A stretch of DNA of 64,000 bases from NCBI RefSeq assembly GCF_023715325.1, contig NZ_JAMBNX010000009.1:101224-165223 (forward strand), read 5' to 3'. This document shows positions 44,926-54,091 of this stretch, in pieces. The position numbers and the translations under genes are program-made. Source of the stretch: Agromyces mediolanus (GTDB lineage Bacteria; Actinomycetota; Actinomycetes; Actinomycetales; Microbacteriaceae). The notes beneath the pieces are model-generated. The model saw only the letters and a program-made list of their open reading frames with translations, was not told the origin of the DNA and searched no databases. The first letter of the stretch is position 1. Every line of letters begins with the position of its first letter.

Positions 44926-45684
44926 ATGGGATCGAGGGTGGGCCCGGGAGCGCGCGAGGCCGTGTTCGCGCAGCTGTCGGACGCCGGCCGTGCCGAGCAG
45001 GTCGCGCAGCGGCTCACCGACGGCATCGTGCTCGGGGTGCTGCACCCCGGCGAGCGCCTGCCGAGCGAGCCCGAGCTCGCCCGCCGTTTCGGCGTCGCGC
45101 TCATCACGGTGCGCGAGGGCCTCGGCATCCTCCGCGACGCCGGCCTCGTCGAGACGCGTCGCGGCCGGGAGGGCGGCAGCTTCGTCGTGCACGACGACGC
45201 CGAGCACCGCGCCCTGCTCACCGCGCGGCTGCGCGCCCTCGCCCAGGTCGAGCTCAGCGACATGGCCGTCTACTTCGGCGCCATCCTCGCGGGCATCGCC
45301 GAGCGCGCCGCCGAGCGCGCGGCCGAGCCGGAGGCGGTCCGCCTCGCCGAGTGGCTCGACGCGGCCGACTTCGGCACCGCGGCATCCGCCCGCACGAACC
45401 AGGGCGGCTTCTTCCTCGAGCTCGCCGTGCTCAGCCAGTCGGCGCGGCTCGTGCGGGAGCAGATCCGCCTGCAGGCCGACGCCGGCCCGCTGCTGCTGCT
45501 CGGTCTCGACGAGGAGGACGAGCGCCGCCTGGCCGCCGCGACCGACCGGCGCATCGTCGAGGCCGTCGCCGCACACCGCCCGGCGGAAGCCCGCGCCGCC
45601 GCCGGCGCCCTCGTCGCGAGTCTCGCCGAACGGCTGCTCGCGGCGAAGGCGAGAGTCGAGCGAGGAGGGGGCATCGATGACTGA
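44926..45684 (+). CDS. GntR-family transcriptional regulator, FadR/FCD subgroup
   Basis: 252 residues. The N-terminal winged helix reads LHPGERLPSEPELARRFGVA then LITVREGLGILRDAGLVETR, diagnostic of GntR proteins. The C-terminal about 150 residues are all-helical as in the FCD domain, which binds small organic acids, though not every metal ligand can be identified by eye. It is divergent from the glutarate operon and followed by a cache-domain gene (8-bp overlap). It most likely represses the operon in the absence of a dicarboxylate. Confidence 0.88.
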   Translation: MGSRVGPGAREAVFAQLSDAGRAEQVAQRLTDGIVLGVLHPGERLPSEPELARRFGVALITVREGLGILRDAGLVETRRGREGGSFVVHDDAEHRALLTARLRALAQVELSDMAVYFGAILAGIAERAAERAAEPEAVRLAEWLDAADFGTAASARTNQGGFFLELAVLSQSARLVREQIRLQADAGPLLLLGLDEEDERRLAAATDRRIVEAVAAHRPAEARAAAGALVASLAERLLAAKARVERGGGIDD

Positions 45685-46399
45685 TCAGGCGCTCCCCGCC
45701 GGGGCCGAGGCCGCCGCCGCGGCCGTGTCGCGGCTGTTCACGGGCGTGTTCGAGCAGCTCGCCGCCTGGCGTGCGCCGATCGAGCGGGCGATCGCGCCCG
45801 GCGTGAAGCCGCTCGCGCTCGACCAGCTCGTCTCCGAGCTCGTCATCCCCCGCCTCGTCGAGCCCGACGCCCTCCTCGTCGGTGCCGGCTTCATCGCCGA
45901 CGGCGAGATCGTGCACGGTCGCGACGTGCACTTCGCCTGGTGGCTCGGCCCGCTCGACGACAACCCCGTGCTCGGTTCGACCGACGGGCCCACCCGGCTC
46001 GATCTCTCCACCCGCGGCTACACCGAGTACTTGCGCGACTTCCGGGCCCTCGAGTGGTACCGCATCCCCGCGACGACGCGGCACGCGCATGTCACCGGGC
46101 CGTTCGTCGACCACCTCTGCACCTGCGACTACATCCTCACCCTGACGATGCCCGCGCACGCCGCCGACGGCGAGCGCATGGTCGGCGTCGTGGGCGCGGA
46201 CGTCGCGGTGCGCCGGCTCGAGCGGGAGCTCCTCGCCGGCTTCCTCGCGGTCGACGCCCCGCTCGCGCTCGTGAACGCCGACGGCCGGGTGGTGCTCTCG
46301 ACCGAGCCGGCGCTGCAGGTCGGCCAGCTCGCCAGCAGCTCGGCCGCCGCGCTCGATTGCGCGGCGACGCCCTTCCGGGTGCTCGTCGCTCCGGCCTGA
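45677..46399 (+). CDS. Cache/PDC-like sensor domain protein
   Basis: 240 residues. The region around 95-160 (TRGYTEYLRDFRALEWYRIP, then HVTGPFVDHLCTCDYILTLTMP) and MVGVVGADVAV resemble the ligand-binding PAS-like cache fold of bacterial sensors. No signal peptide or membrane segment is seen, so it is predicted to be soluble and cytoplasmic, unusual for a cache domain. The ATG overlaps the GntR gene and has GGAGG eight bases upstream. It probably senses an organic acid for the glutarate module, but whether it acts with the GntR protein or as an enzyme is not known. Confidence 0.72.
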   Translation: MTDQALPAGAEAAAAAVSRLFTGVFEQLAAWRAPIERAIAPGVKPLALDQLVSELVIPRLVEPDALLVGAGFIADGEIVHGRDVHFAWWLGPLDDNPVLGSTDGPTRLDLSTRGYTEYLRDFRALEWYRIPATTRHAHVTGPFVDHLCTCDYILTLTMPAHAADGERMVGVVGADVAVRRLERELLAGFLAVDAPLALVNADGRVVLSTEPALQVGQLASSSAAALDCAATPFRVLVAPA

Positions 46400-46406
46400 G
46401 CGCCCC

Positions 46407-46805
46407 TCAGCGCGGCACGAGCAGCGTGGACTCCGGCACCGCCGCGTGCAGCGCCTCGTCGAGGGTCGCCAGCCGCCCCCGATGGTGCCGCGCGAGCGCC
46501 GCGAGATAGGCGTCGGTCACCTGGCGATGCCCGATCACGTGCCCGAGCTCGACCTCGGTGTACGACAGCGACTCGGCCCAGAGCTCGATGCGGGGATCGT
46601 CGTGCAGCGCCAGCAGCATGGCGCGGACGGAGCTCGGCGGCACCCCGAGTCGCACGAGGAACCGCAGCAGCGCGCCTTCAACGATCGGGCAGACGGCGGC
46701 CTGCTCGACCCCGGCGAACCAGGCGCTCGCGCGCTCGTGGTGCACGTGCTCGGCGACGGTGAGCGCGATGAGCACGTTCGCATCGAGCAGGAAGCGCGTC
46801 GTCAT
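46407..46805 (-). CDS. vapC: PIN-domain ribonuclease toxin (VapC-like)
   Basis: 132 residues. The first acidic residue is in FLLDANVLIALTV (Asp8). Others expected for the metal site are in IVEGALLRFLVRLG and in TDAYLAALARHHRGRLATLDEAL, the standard PIN ending. These toxins cleave RNA, commonly tRNA or rRNA. The start overlaps the antitoxin stop by 4 bp (ATGA). Complete and intact. Confidence 0.88.
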   Translation of the reverse strand: MTTRFLLDANVLIALTVAEHVHHERASAWFAGVEQAAVCPIVEGALLRFLVRLGVPPSSVRAMLLALHDDPRIELWAESLSYTEVELGHVIGHRQVTDAYLAALARHHRGRLATLDEALHAAVPESTLLVPR

Positions 46806-47032
46806 TCGTCGTCGAGCGCGTCGGCCACCTCGGCGTCGTCGACGGCTCGGCCGAGACTCAGCACCGGCAGGCCGGACTGCGGATCGCGGGTGTACTCGAC
46901 CTCGACCTGCAGGCCGGCGAGCCCGGTCATGGTCAGGTCGGCGATCACGCGGGACATCGACTGGTGCCGTGAGGCGGCGAGCTCGCGCACGCGATGGTGC
47001 ACGGCCGGCGGGAGATCGACGGTGGTGCGCAT
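46802..47032 (-). CDS. vapB: Ribbon-helix-helix antitoxin of the PIN toxin (VapB-like)
   Basis: 76 residues. MRTTVDLPPAVHHRVRELAA followed by SRHQSMSRVIADL is a ribbon-helix-helix DNA-binding fold. The acidic tail (VDDAEVADALDDE) would wrap the toxin. It is the first gene of the pair, in the usual antitoxin-toxin order. An inverted repeat at 47047-47062 just before its start is the probable autoregulatory operator. Confidence 0.85.
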   Translation of the reverse strand: MRTTVDLPPAVHHRVRELAASRHQSMSRVIADLTMTGLAGLQVEVEYTRDPQSGLPVLSLGRAVDDAEVADALDDE

Positions 47033-47046
47033 GCGACCAGGCTATC

Positions 47047-47062
47047 GCATCATGAGTGATGC
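47047..47062. promoter_or_regulatory. Inverted repeat, probable antitoxin operator
   Basis: GCATCA (47047-47052) and TGATGC (47057-47062) with a four-base spacer, starting 15 bp before the antitoxin start codon, as expected for an RHH antitoxin that represses its own promoter. Confidence 0.5.
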
Positions 47063-47125
47063 AGATCCGATGCAGCGGCAATCGCGCCACGTCCAGCTGT
47101 GCATCCGCAGAGACCGGTCCCGATC

Positions 47126-47154
47126 AATCATCCGCTGTTATATCTTTGAAGGAC
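47126..47154 (+). promoter_or_regulatory. Shared upstream element of the aldehyde dehydrogenase gene
   Basis: AATCATCCG, then about four bases, then TATA, one base, CTTT and GGAC. The same layout occurs before the APC permease gene at 62237-62263. It contains a TATAT that could be a -10 element. Distance to the ATG at 47214 is 60 bp. Likely a common promoter or operator. Confidence 0.5.
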
Positions 47155-47213
47155 GAGCGTATGCACCGCGGCAGACGGACTCTGGCGTGCGTGCACCCGA
47201 GAAGGAGAACCCC

Positions 47214-48578
47214 ATGCCCTATGCCGTGACCAACCCCGCCACCGGCGAGGTCGTCAAGAGCTACGACACGATCACCGACGAGGCGCTGCAGGCCGCGATC
47301 GCGAAGGCCACCGAGGCCCACCGCACCTGGTCGAAGAACTCCACCGTCGCCGAGCGCGCAGCCCTCATCCGCCGCGTCGCCGAGCTGCACACCGAGCGCA
47401 TCGACGAGCTCGCCGACATCATCGTCCGCGAGATGGGCAAGCCCCGCGAGCAGGCCGTCGGCGAGGTCGAGTTCTCCGCCGCGATCTACGAGTACTACGC
47501 CGACAACGCCGCATCGCTCCTCGCCGACGAGGAGATCGAGCTGCTCGCGGGCGAGGGCTCGGCGCTCATCCGCCGCTCCTCGCTCGGCCCGCTGCTCGGC
47601 ATCATGCCGTGGAACTTCCCGTACTACCAGGTCGCCCGCTTCGCCGGCCCGAACCTCATCATCGGCAACACCATCCTGCTGAAGCACGCCGAGCAGTGCC
47701 CCGAGTCGGCCGCCGCGATCGAGCGCATCTTCCTCGACGCCGGCTTCCCCGAGGGCGCCTACGTCAACATCTACGCCTCGCACGCGCAGATCGAGACCGT
47801 CATCGCCGACCCGCGCGTGCAGGGCGTCTCGCTCACCGGCTCGGAGCGCGCCGGCGCGAAGGTCGCCGAGATCGCCGGCCGCTACCTGAAGAAGGTCGTG
47901 CTCGAGCTCGGCGGCTCCGACCCCTTCATCCTGCTGTCGACCGACGACCTCGACGCGACCGTCGAGGCGGCCGTCATGGCCCGCGTCGACAACAACGGCC
48001 AGGCCTGCAACGCGGCCAAGCGCTTCATCGTCGCCGACGAGCTCTACGAGCCCTTCCTCGAGAAGTTCACCGCCGCGATGAACGCCGTCGAGGAGGGCGA
48101 CCCCGCCAAGGACGGCACGGCCCTCGGCCCGCTGTCCTCGGCCAAGGCCGCCGACACCCTGCAGGAGCAGGTCGACCGCGCCGTCGCCCAGGGCGCCACC
48201 CTGCACTCGGGCGGCACCCGCAGCGACAACTACTACTCGGCCACGATCCTCACCGACGTGAAGCCCGGCTCGGACGCCTTCCACGAGGAGTTCTTCGGCC
48301 CGGTCGCGCAGGTGTTCAAGGTCGCCGACGAGGACGCCGCCGTCGAGCTCGCGAACGACACCCCGTTCGGTCTCGGCTCCTACGTGTTCACCACCGACCG
48401 CGAGCAGGCCCTCCGCGTCGCCGACAAGATCGAGGCCGGCATGGTCTTCGTGAACGTCGTCGGGGCCGACGGCGCCGAGCTGCCCTTCGGCGGCATCAAG
48501 CGCTCGGGCTCGGGCCGCGAGCTCGGCCGCTTCGGCGCCGACGAGTTCGTCAACAAGAAGATGATCCGCATCGGCTGA
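47214..48578 (+). CDS. gabD: NAD(P)-dependent succinate-semialdehyde dehydrogenase family enzyme, second copy
   Basis: 454 residues. Catalytic Glu231 (VLELGG) and Cys265 ([11 protein letters not shown]); [13 protein letters not shown] near 132 as in the paralogue at 26574. The two proteins share long identical blocks ([21 protein letters not shown] or GVKRSG), so they are clearly related. It oxidises succinate semialdehyde or a similar omega-aldehyde acid. GAAGGAGA precedes the ATG. Here it is monocistronic with its own conserved upstream element and a 19-bp terminator hairpin after it. Confidence 0.9.
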   Translation: MPYAVTNPATGEVVKSYDTITDEALQAAIAKATEAHRTWSKNSTVAERAALIRRVAELHTERIDELADIIVREMGKPREQAVGEVEFSAAIYEYYADNAASLLADEEIELLAGEGSALIRRSSLGPLLGIMPWNFPYYQVARFAGPNLIIGNTILLKHAEQCPESAAAIERIFLDAGFPEGAYVNIYASHAQIETVIADPRVQGVSLTGSERAGAKVAEIAGRYLKKVVLELGGSDPFILLSTDDLDATVEAAVMARVDNNGQACNAAKRFIVADELYEPFLEKFTAAMNAVEEGDPAKDGTALGPLSSAKAADTLQEQVDRAVAQGATLHSGGTRSDNYYSATILTDVKPGSDAFHEEFFGPVAQVFKVADEDAAVELANDTPFGLGSYVFTTDREQALRVADKIEAGMVFVNVVGADGAELPFGGIKRSGSGRELGRFGADEFVNKKMIRIG

Positions 48579-48591
48579 TCCCGCCGATCAC

Positions 48592-48633
48592 GACGACGGA
48601 TGCCGCAGGCCGATGCCTGCGGCATCCGTCGTC
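48592..48633. terminator. Long hairpin terminator between convergent genes
   Basis: A perfect 19-bp stem starting GACGACGGATGCCGCAGGC with a CGAT loop and its exact inverse, 13 bp after the dehydrogenase stop and 10 bp from the convergent gene's stop. It contains the GGATGCC word common in this genome. It can end transcription from both sides. Confidence 0.8.
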
Positions 48634-48643
48634 TCCGCCGTGC

Positions 48644-49000
48644 TCAGCGGTCGAGGCGCGCGTCGATCTCGGCGATGCGCGCGCCGAGGATCCGCCGCAG
48701 CAACTCCTCGGGCAGCTGGTGCTCGGCGCTGAACCGCACCGAGCCCTTCGACCAGTCGAAGCCCGCGAGCTCGTCCGCGAAGCCGGCGAGCACCGTGCCG
48801 CTGAACGGGTAGAGCCCGAGGTGCTCCTTCGCCGCCATCGCGGCGACGAGGCCTTTGCCGCGGTGCAGCAGCGCGGGCATGCCGTAGCTCTCCCCCTCGC
48901 TCGCGTCCGGTGCGAGCTCGCGCGCGACGCGGATGACGCGTTCGAGCGCCGCCCGGTCGGACCCGCTGCGGGCGTCGAGGTAGTCCGTCACCGTTCCCAT
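48644..49000 (-). CDS. DUF1801 / YdhG-like small protein
   Basis: 118 residues. The middle part (ASEGESYGMPALLHRGKGLVA and LGLYPFSGTVLAGF) and GSVRFSAEHQLPEELLRRIL fit the DUF1801 domain, a family that includes frataxin-like iron chaperone Fra/YdhG. No metal site is obvious. It lies 31 bp after the serine hydrolase on the same strand and could be the last gene of the peptide transporter operon, though a functional link is not evident. Confidence 0.8.
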   Translation of the reverse strand: MGTVTDYLDARSGSDRAALERVIRVARELAPDASEGESYGMPALLHRGKGLVAAMAAKEHLGLYPFSGTVLAGFADELAGFDWSKGSVRFSAEHQLPEELLRRILGARIAEIDARLDR

Positions 49001-49031
49001 GGTGGCATCCTGCCACCCCGGGCGGGCCCGG

Positions 49032-50405
49032 TCAGCCCCCGACGCGGACCGCGAGCCGCTCGCCCAGCCTGAGCGCGACGCCGAGGCCAGCGTCGTCCCG
49101 CACGTACGCGACGACGTCCTCGGGGAACTCGGACCCCGGGTCGCTGGAGAGCACGCCGGGGCCGGCGGGCAGCAGGCGCTCGACCGACATCGGGTCGATC
49201 GTGTAGCTCCCGTCGTCGCGGGCGGTCGGCAGCGAGACGAGCTCGAAGCCGTCCCCGTCGGCCCGCACGCGGAGGTCGGCCTGCCCGTAGAAGCCGCAGT
49301 CGTAGCGGCCGACGAGCCCGAGGTACCCGGCCAACGCCTCGACGGCGACGTCGGTGCGGGGCTCCGCCCCGAAGCGGGCGTCGAGGATCAGCCGCTCCAC
49401 CGCGTTCTTGAAGGGCTCGCCCTTCACCGAGTTCGTGAGGATCGCGTAGCCGAGCTGCGCCTCCGGCACCAGGACGAGCCGGGTCGAGTAGCCGATCGTG
49501 AGCCCGTCGTGCAGGTACGCGGCCCGGCCGCGCCGACGCTCGGCCATCCAGCCGTAGGCGATGTCCTGGCCGGGCACGCCGCGGTTCGCGAGCGTGCGGA
49601 AGTGCGCCGTCCCCGGCGCCGCCCGCTCGGCGAACTCCGCGTAGCGGAGCAGCTCGTTCGGCGTGCTGAGCACCCCGCCGCCGGGCACGTCCCAACCGGG
49701 CAGCTGCCAGTGCAGCTGCCAGCCCTCGTCGCGGGCCACCCTGGCCCGGCCGTCCGTGAGGTCGTGCGGCGCCGCCACGCGGTGCGTGATCGCCTCGTCC
49801 GCGGTGGTGAACGTCCGCCGCATCCCGGCGGGCTCGAGCACCCGCTCCCGGAGCACGTCGGCCCAGCGCCGGCCCGTGACCCGTTCGACGACCGCCGCGG
49901 CGACCATGAAGCCGGGCCCGCTGTAGGAGAAGTCGCTGCCCGGCGCGAACATCGGCTCGTCGTCGGCGAACTTCGCGATCGAGGCGGAGATGCTGTCATC
50001 CGCGTGGTCGGCGAGCAGCTCGTGCGCGCGGCCGATCATGTACTGGGCGTCGATGCCGGAGCGGTGGGTGATCAGCTGCCCGAGCGTGATCCGCGGATCG
50101 AGTCGGCCGAGGTCCGCGAGCAGCGGGGCCACCGGGGCGTCCAGCTCGACGAGCCCCTCCGCCTCGAGCTGCGCGACGACGACGCCGAGCAGCGTCTTCG
50201 AGATCGAGCCGATCTGGAAGATCGTGTCGCCGTCGACCGGGAGCGGGTGCTCCAGGTTCGTGACGCCGACGCCGAAGCCGATACGCTCCTCGCCGAGTCG
50301 GAGCGCGATGCCCGCGCCGGGCACCTGGAACTCCTCGAGGAGCTCGGGCAGCGCCGGCTCGAGCCGGGCCCGGAGTTCGGCGGCGGAGAGGGAGAGCACG
50401 GTCAT
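49032..50405 (-). CDS. Serine beta-lactamase-fold hydrolase / D-aminopeptidase-like
   Basis: 457 residues. SxxK motif at Ser67-Ile-Ser-Lys70 in FQIGSISKTLL, the second-motif Tyr in FSYSGPGFMVAAA near 160, and HDGLTIGYSTRL near 300 in the place of the KTG strand. A C-terminal domain of about 130 residues follows. No signal peptide, so it is cytoplasmic. It starts within the stop of the permease gene (4-bp overlap) and thus belongs to the peptide ABC operon. Such enzymes cleave D-amino-acid peptides or esters, which makes a role in processing imported peptides plausible. Confidence 0.85.
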   Translation of the reverse strand: MTVLSLSAAELRARLEPALPELLEEFQVPGAGIALRLGEERIGFGVGVTNLEHPLPVDGDTIFQIGSISKTLLGVVVAQLEAEGLVELDAPVAPLLADLGRLDPRITLGQLITHRSGIDAQYMIGRAHELLADHADDSISASIAKFADDEPMFAPGSDFSYSGPGFMVAAAVVERVTGRRWADVLRERVLEPAGMRRTFTTADEAITHRVAAPHDLTDGRARVARDEGWQLHWQLPGWDVPGGGVLSTPNELLRYAEFAERAAPGTAHFRTLANRGVPGQDIAYGWMAERRRGRAAYLHDGLTIGYSTRLVLVPEAQLGYAILTNSVKGEPFKNAVERLILDARFGAEPRTDVAVEALAGYLGLVGRYDCGFYGQADLRVRADGDGFELVSLPTARDDGSYTIDPMSVERLLPAGPGVLSSDPGSEFPEDVVAYVRDDAGLGVALRLGERLAVRVGG

Positions 50406-51274
50406 CGGGAGACGCTCCTCGGGTCGAGTCGGTCGCGGAGGGCGTCCCCCGCGAGATTGATGGCGAGAATCAGGATGACGAAGGCCACCGCGGGCGGCAC
50501 GACCACCCAGGCATCCGCCGTCAGGTACTGCAGCGAGTCGGCGATCATGCTGCCGAAGTCCGCGTCCGGCGGCCGGACCCCGAAGCCGAGGAAGCTCAGC
50601 GCCGCGTAGGCGCCCGTCGCCGTCGAGAGGTTGATCGCGGTGATCACGACGAGCGGCGAAGCGATGTTCGGCAGGAGATGGCGGGACATGATCCACGCCC
50701 CGCCCCGCCCGGACAGCCGCGCGGCGTCGATGTAGTTGCGGGACATGATCTCGAGCGTCGAGCCGCGCACCGTCCTCGCGAAGCGCGGGATGAAGACGAT
50801 GCCGATCGCGACGGCCGCGTTCACGAGGCCGCTGCCGAGGACCGCGAGGACGAGGATCGCGAGCAGGTACTCGGGCACCGCGAACAGGAAGTCGACGATG
50901 CGCGAGATCACGCCGTCGACGGCCCCGCGCCAGTAGCCCGCGGCGAGGCCGAACAGGGTCCCGATCACCAGGGCGATCGCCGTCGCCGTCGCCGCCGCGA
51001 CGAGGGCCGGCCGGATCGCGGCGACGACCCGGGAGAGCAGGTCGCGGCCCAGGGCGTCGGTGCCGAACCAGAACTCGGGTCCGGGCGGCGCGAGCCGCGG
51101 ACCGACGTTCAGCTGGTTCGGCGGGTACGGCACGAGCAGCGGGCCGACGATGGCCAGCAGCACGTAGACGGCGAGCACGGCGTACGCGATCGTGCCCACG
51201 ACGGGGATCCGGCGGCGCTTCGACGGCTGCAGCAGCGAGGTCGAGGCGAGGGTTTCGGTGAGTTCGCTGGTCAT
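50402..51274 (-). CDS. Peptide ABC transporter permease (DppC-type)
   Basis: 290 residues with about six membrane segments. The N-terminal LVPYPPNQ-x-N and GTDALGRDLLSRVV near 75-90 are DppC hallmarks. The EAA loop is SRNYIDAARLSGRGGAWIMSRHLLPN near 175-200. It forms the channel with the DppB-type permease. Its stop and start overlap both neighbours by 4 bp. Confidence 0.92.
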   Translation of the reverse strand: MTSELTETLASTSLLQPSKRRRIPVVGTIAYAVLAVYVLLAIVGPLLVPYPPNQLNVGPRLAPPGPEFWFGTDALGRDLLSRVVAAIRPALVAAATATAIALVIGTLFGLAAGYWRGAVDGVISRIVDFLFAVPEYLLAILVLAVLGSGLVNAAVAIGIVFIPRFARTVRGSTLEIMSRNYIDAARLSGRGGAWIMSRHLLPNIASPLVVITAINLSTATGAYAALSFLGFGVRPPDADFGSMIADSLQYLTADAWVVVPPAVAFVILILAINLAGDALRDRLDPRSVSR

Positions 51275-52218
51275 CGCAGGGCGATCCTTCGGTCGACGAC
51301 GGGCACGAGCAGGTCGACGATGAGGTTGCCGACGATGAAAGCTGCGGCGAGCGCGAGCGCCTGCGCGGTGAGCTGGGTGAAGTCGCGCGTGGAGATCGAC
51401 TGCAGCATCCCCCGGCCGAGCCCTGGCAGGCCGAAGATCTGCTCGACGATGAAGAGGCCGCCGATGAGCGAGCCGAAGGTGAAGCCGATGAAGGTGAGGA
51501 TGGGCGGGGTCGCGGCCTTCAACGCATAGCCGTACGTCACCCGCCGCTCCGGCAGGCCGTTCGTCCTGGCCGAGGCGACGAAGGCGAGCCCGAGCACCTC
51601 GATCATCGCCGCGCGGGTCACCTGCATGATGAGCGGCGCCGTGGGGATGCCGACGGCGAGGGCCGGCAGCAGCATGATCTGCAGGTTGCCGAGCGGATTG
51701 TCCTCGAAGCGGATGTACACCGGCGAGTAGAGGTTCGTCAGCACGTTCGTCGCGAGGAAGATCGCGATGGTGCCGGAGATGAACCCGGGGATCGCGAAGA
51801 TGAGGATCATCGGCGCGCGGAGCGCCGTGTCGAGCCAGCTGCCCGCCCGCTTCGCGGCGATCACCCCGAGCGGCACGCCGATCAGCACGGCGAAGCAGAG
51901 GCTCATGAGCGCCAGCTCCAGCGAGACGGGGAGCTGCTGGCGGAGCACCTCGGTGTTCTCGATCCCGGAGAAGGGCGAGACGCCGAAGTCGCCGGTCACG
52001 GCGCGACCGAGCCAGTCGAGGTACTGCACGATGATCGGCCGGTCGAGGCCCAGCGAGTGCTCGAGTGCCGCGATCGTCTCCGGCGAGGCCTTCGAGCCCG
52101 CGATGAGCGTCGCCGGGTTGCCCGAGACGAGCCCGCGGCCGGCGAAGAAGATGAGCACGCTCAGCAGGAGGAGCACGAGCACCGCGCCGGCGACGCGCTT
52201 CACGATGTAGCCGATCAT
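51271..52218 (-). CDS. Peptide ABC transporter permease (DppB-type)
   Basis: 315 residues with six membrane segments. The beginning [20 protein letters not shown] is typical of DppB/OppB; the EAA loop is FVASARTNGLPERRVTYGYALK near 208-230, and EQIFGLPGLGRGMLQSISTRD near 265 is conserved. Start at 52218, overlapping the ATPase stop by 4 bp. Confidence 0.92.
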   Translation of the reverse strand: MIGYIVKRVAGAVLVLLLLSVLIFFAGRGLVSGNPATLIAGSKASPETIAALEHSLGLDRPIIVQYLDWLGRAVTGDFGVSPFSGIENTEVLRQQLPVSLELALMSLCFAVLIGVPLGVIAAKRAGSWLDTALRAPMILIFAIPGFISGTIAIFLATNVLTNLYSPVYIRFEDNPLGNLQIMLLPALAVGIPTAPLIMQVTRAAMIEVLGLAFVASARTNGLPERRVTYGYALKAATPPILTFIGFTFGSLIGGLFIVEQIFGLPGLGRGMLQSISTRDFTQLTAQALALAAAFIVGNLIVDLLVPVVDRRIALR

Positions 52219-53237
52219 GCGGGCTGCTCCTCGGGCAGGACGAGCGGGACGAGCGATCCCGGGAAGTGGCAGCGCACCGCGTGGCCGTCGGTGCGCTCGA
52301 CGAGCGCGGGCGCCTCCGTGCGGCAGCGTGCCTGCGCGACCGGGCAGCGCGAGGCGAACCGGCATCCGCTCGGCGGGTCGATGGGGCTCGGCGGATCCCC
52401 CTGGAGCACGATCCGCTCGATGCGGTGGCCGTCGCCCGGGAGGTGCGGTTCAGCCGAGCGCAGCGCCACCGAGTACGGGTGGAGCAGTTCGAGGTCGAAG
52501 CGCTCGGCGGGGGCGAGCTCCACGATCTGGCCGAGGTACATCACGGCGATGCGGTCGCTGACCGCGCGCACGGCCCGGAGATCGTGGGAGATGAACACGT
52601 AGGCTGCGTGGTTGCGCTCCTGGAGCTGCAGCAGCAACTCGACCACCTGGGCCTGCAGCGAGGCGTCGAGCGAGCTGACCGCCTCGTCGAGGAGGACGAG
52701 CGCGGGGTTCGAGGCGATCGCCCTGGCGATGCAGACGCGCTGCTGCTGACCGCCGGAGAGCTGGTGCGGGAGCCGCTCCGCGAGCTCGGCGTCGAGCCCG
52801 ACCCGGTGCAGCAGCTCGTCGACGGCGGCGCGGAGCTCGTCGCCGCGGAGGCCGGGGAGCGCCTCCCCGATCGCGTCCTGGACCGTCATCCGCGGGTCGA
52901 GTGCGCTCGCGGGGTCCTGGAAGACGGCCTGCACCTGACCGCGGTGCGTGCCGGCCCGCTCGCCCGCCCATTCGATCTCGCCGCGGTCGGGACGATCGAG
53001 GCCGACGAGCAGTCGCCCGAGCGAGGATTTGCCGCATCCCGATTCGCCGACCACGCCGAGCGTCGTGCCGGCCGGGACGACGAGGCTGACGTCGTCGACG
53101 GCGTGCACGGCGCGATGCCGTCCGGCGCCGGCGGCCCGTTCGGCCTTCGACCGGCGACCGGAGACGGCGAAGTGGCGTACGAGGCCGGTCGCCGCGAGGG
53201 CCGGGGCGGTCACCGCCGGCGCGTCCACGGCGGTCAT
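52215..53237 (-). CDS. Peptide ABC transporter ATP-binding protein (DppF-type)
   Basis: 340 residues. Walker [17 protein letters not shown] near 65, Q-loop [13 protein letters not shown], signature [15 protein letters not shown] near 168, Walker [15 protein letters not shown]. The C-terminal cysteines [15 protein letters not shown] near 295 are the oligopeptide/dipeptide transporter C-terminal region. An unusual Arg/Ala-rich insertion ([17 protein letters not shown]) lies before the Walker A. Overlaps both neighbours by 4 bp. Confidence 0.92.
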   Translation of the reverse strand: MTAVDAPAVTAPALAATGLVRHFAVSGRRSKAERAAGAGRHRAVHAVDDVSLVVPAGTTLGVVGESGCGKSSLGRLLVGLDRPDRGEIEWAGERAGTHRGQVQAVFQDPASALDPRMTVQDAIGEALPGLRGDELRAAVDELLHRVGLDAELAERLPHQLSGGQQQRVCIARAIASNPALVLLDEAVSSLDASLQAQVVELLLQLQERNHAAYVFISHDLRAVRAVSDRIAVMYLGQIVELAPAERFDLELLHPYSVALRSAEPHLPGDGHRIERIVLQGDPPSPIDPPSGCRFASRCPVAQARCRTEAPALVERTDGHAVRCHFPGSLVPLVLPEEQPA

Positions 53238-54037
53238 GCGGCGCCCTCCCGGCGGCGGCCGACGGGCATGGCCGAGGCCGCGGCGAAGAGCGATCTGGTG
53301 TACGGATGCTTCGGGTCCCGCATGATCTCGGCGGTCCGTCCTTCCTCGATGATGCCGCCACGGCGCATGACGACGATCCGCTCGCACAGTTCGACGACGA
53401 CGCCGATGTCGTGGGTGATGAGCAGCATCGACATGCCCTCGTGGTCGAGCCGGTGCCGGAGCAGGTCGATGATCTGGGCCTGCACGGTGACGTCGAGCGC
53501 GGTCGTCGGCTCGTCCGCGATGAGCAGGCGGGGTTCGTTCACGAGCGCCATCGCGATGAGCACGCGCTGGCGCATACCGCCCGACAGCTCGTGCGGGTAG
53601 CTGCGCAGCTTCGACTCCGGCGCGGGGATGCCGACGGCCGCGAGCGCGTCGACGGCGAGCCGGCGCCGGTCCGCGGCCGGGAGCCGGCGGTGCGCCCGGA
53701 TCACGTCGTCGAGCTGGACGCCGATGCGGATGACGGGGTTGAGGCTCGCGAGCGGGTCTTGCGGGATCCGGGCGACCTCGACGCTGCGGAGCCGGCGGAA
53801 CTCGGCGGGCGGGACCCCGGCGAGGTCGCGGCCGTCCAGGGTGATGCGGCCGTCGACCGCGGCCCCCTTCGGCAGGGAGCGGAGCACCGCCGCGACGAGG
53901 GTGCTCTTGCCCGATCCGGATTCGCCGACGATGCCGACCCGCTCGCCGTGGTCGAGCGTGAGCGAGACGTCGCGCACCGCGGGCTCCGAACCGGCCCGGT
54001 ACCGGATGTCGACGTGCTCGAGTTCGAGGAGCGGCAT
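53234..54037 (-). CDS. Peptide ABC transporter ATP-binding protein (DppD-type)
   Basis: 267 residues. Walker [17 protein letters not shown] near 38, [13 protein letters not shown] near 92, signature [15 protein letters not shown] near 152 and Walker [15 protein letters not shown] near 173. It is shorter than DppD usually is (about 330) and lacks the C-terminal oligopeptide motif, ending right after [10 protein letters not shown]. It begins 54 bp after the binding-protein gene and overlaps the DppF-type gene by 4 bp. Confidence 0.92.
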   Translation of the reverse strand: MPLLELEHVDIRYRAGSEPAVRDVSLTLDHGERVGIVGESGSGKSTLVAAVLRSLPKGAAVDGRITLDGRDLAGVPPAEFRRLRSVEVARIPQDPLASLNPVIRIGVQLDDVIRAHRRLPAADRRRLAVDALAAVGIPAPESKLRSYPHELSGGMRQRVLIAMALVNEPRLLIADEPTTALDVTVQAQIIDLLRHRLDHEGMSMLLITHDIGVVVELCERIVVMRRGGIIEEGRTAEIMRDPKHPYTRSLFAAASAMPVGRRREGAA

Positions 54038-54091
54038 CGCGCTTCCCTTCCGTGCTGTGGGGGCCGCCGGGCTGGCCGGCGGCCCCGGGGT

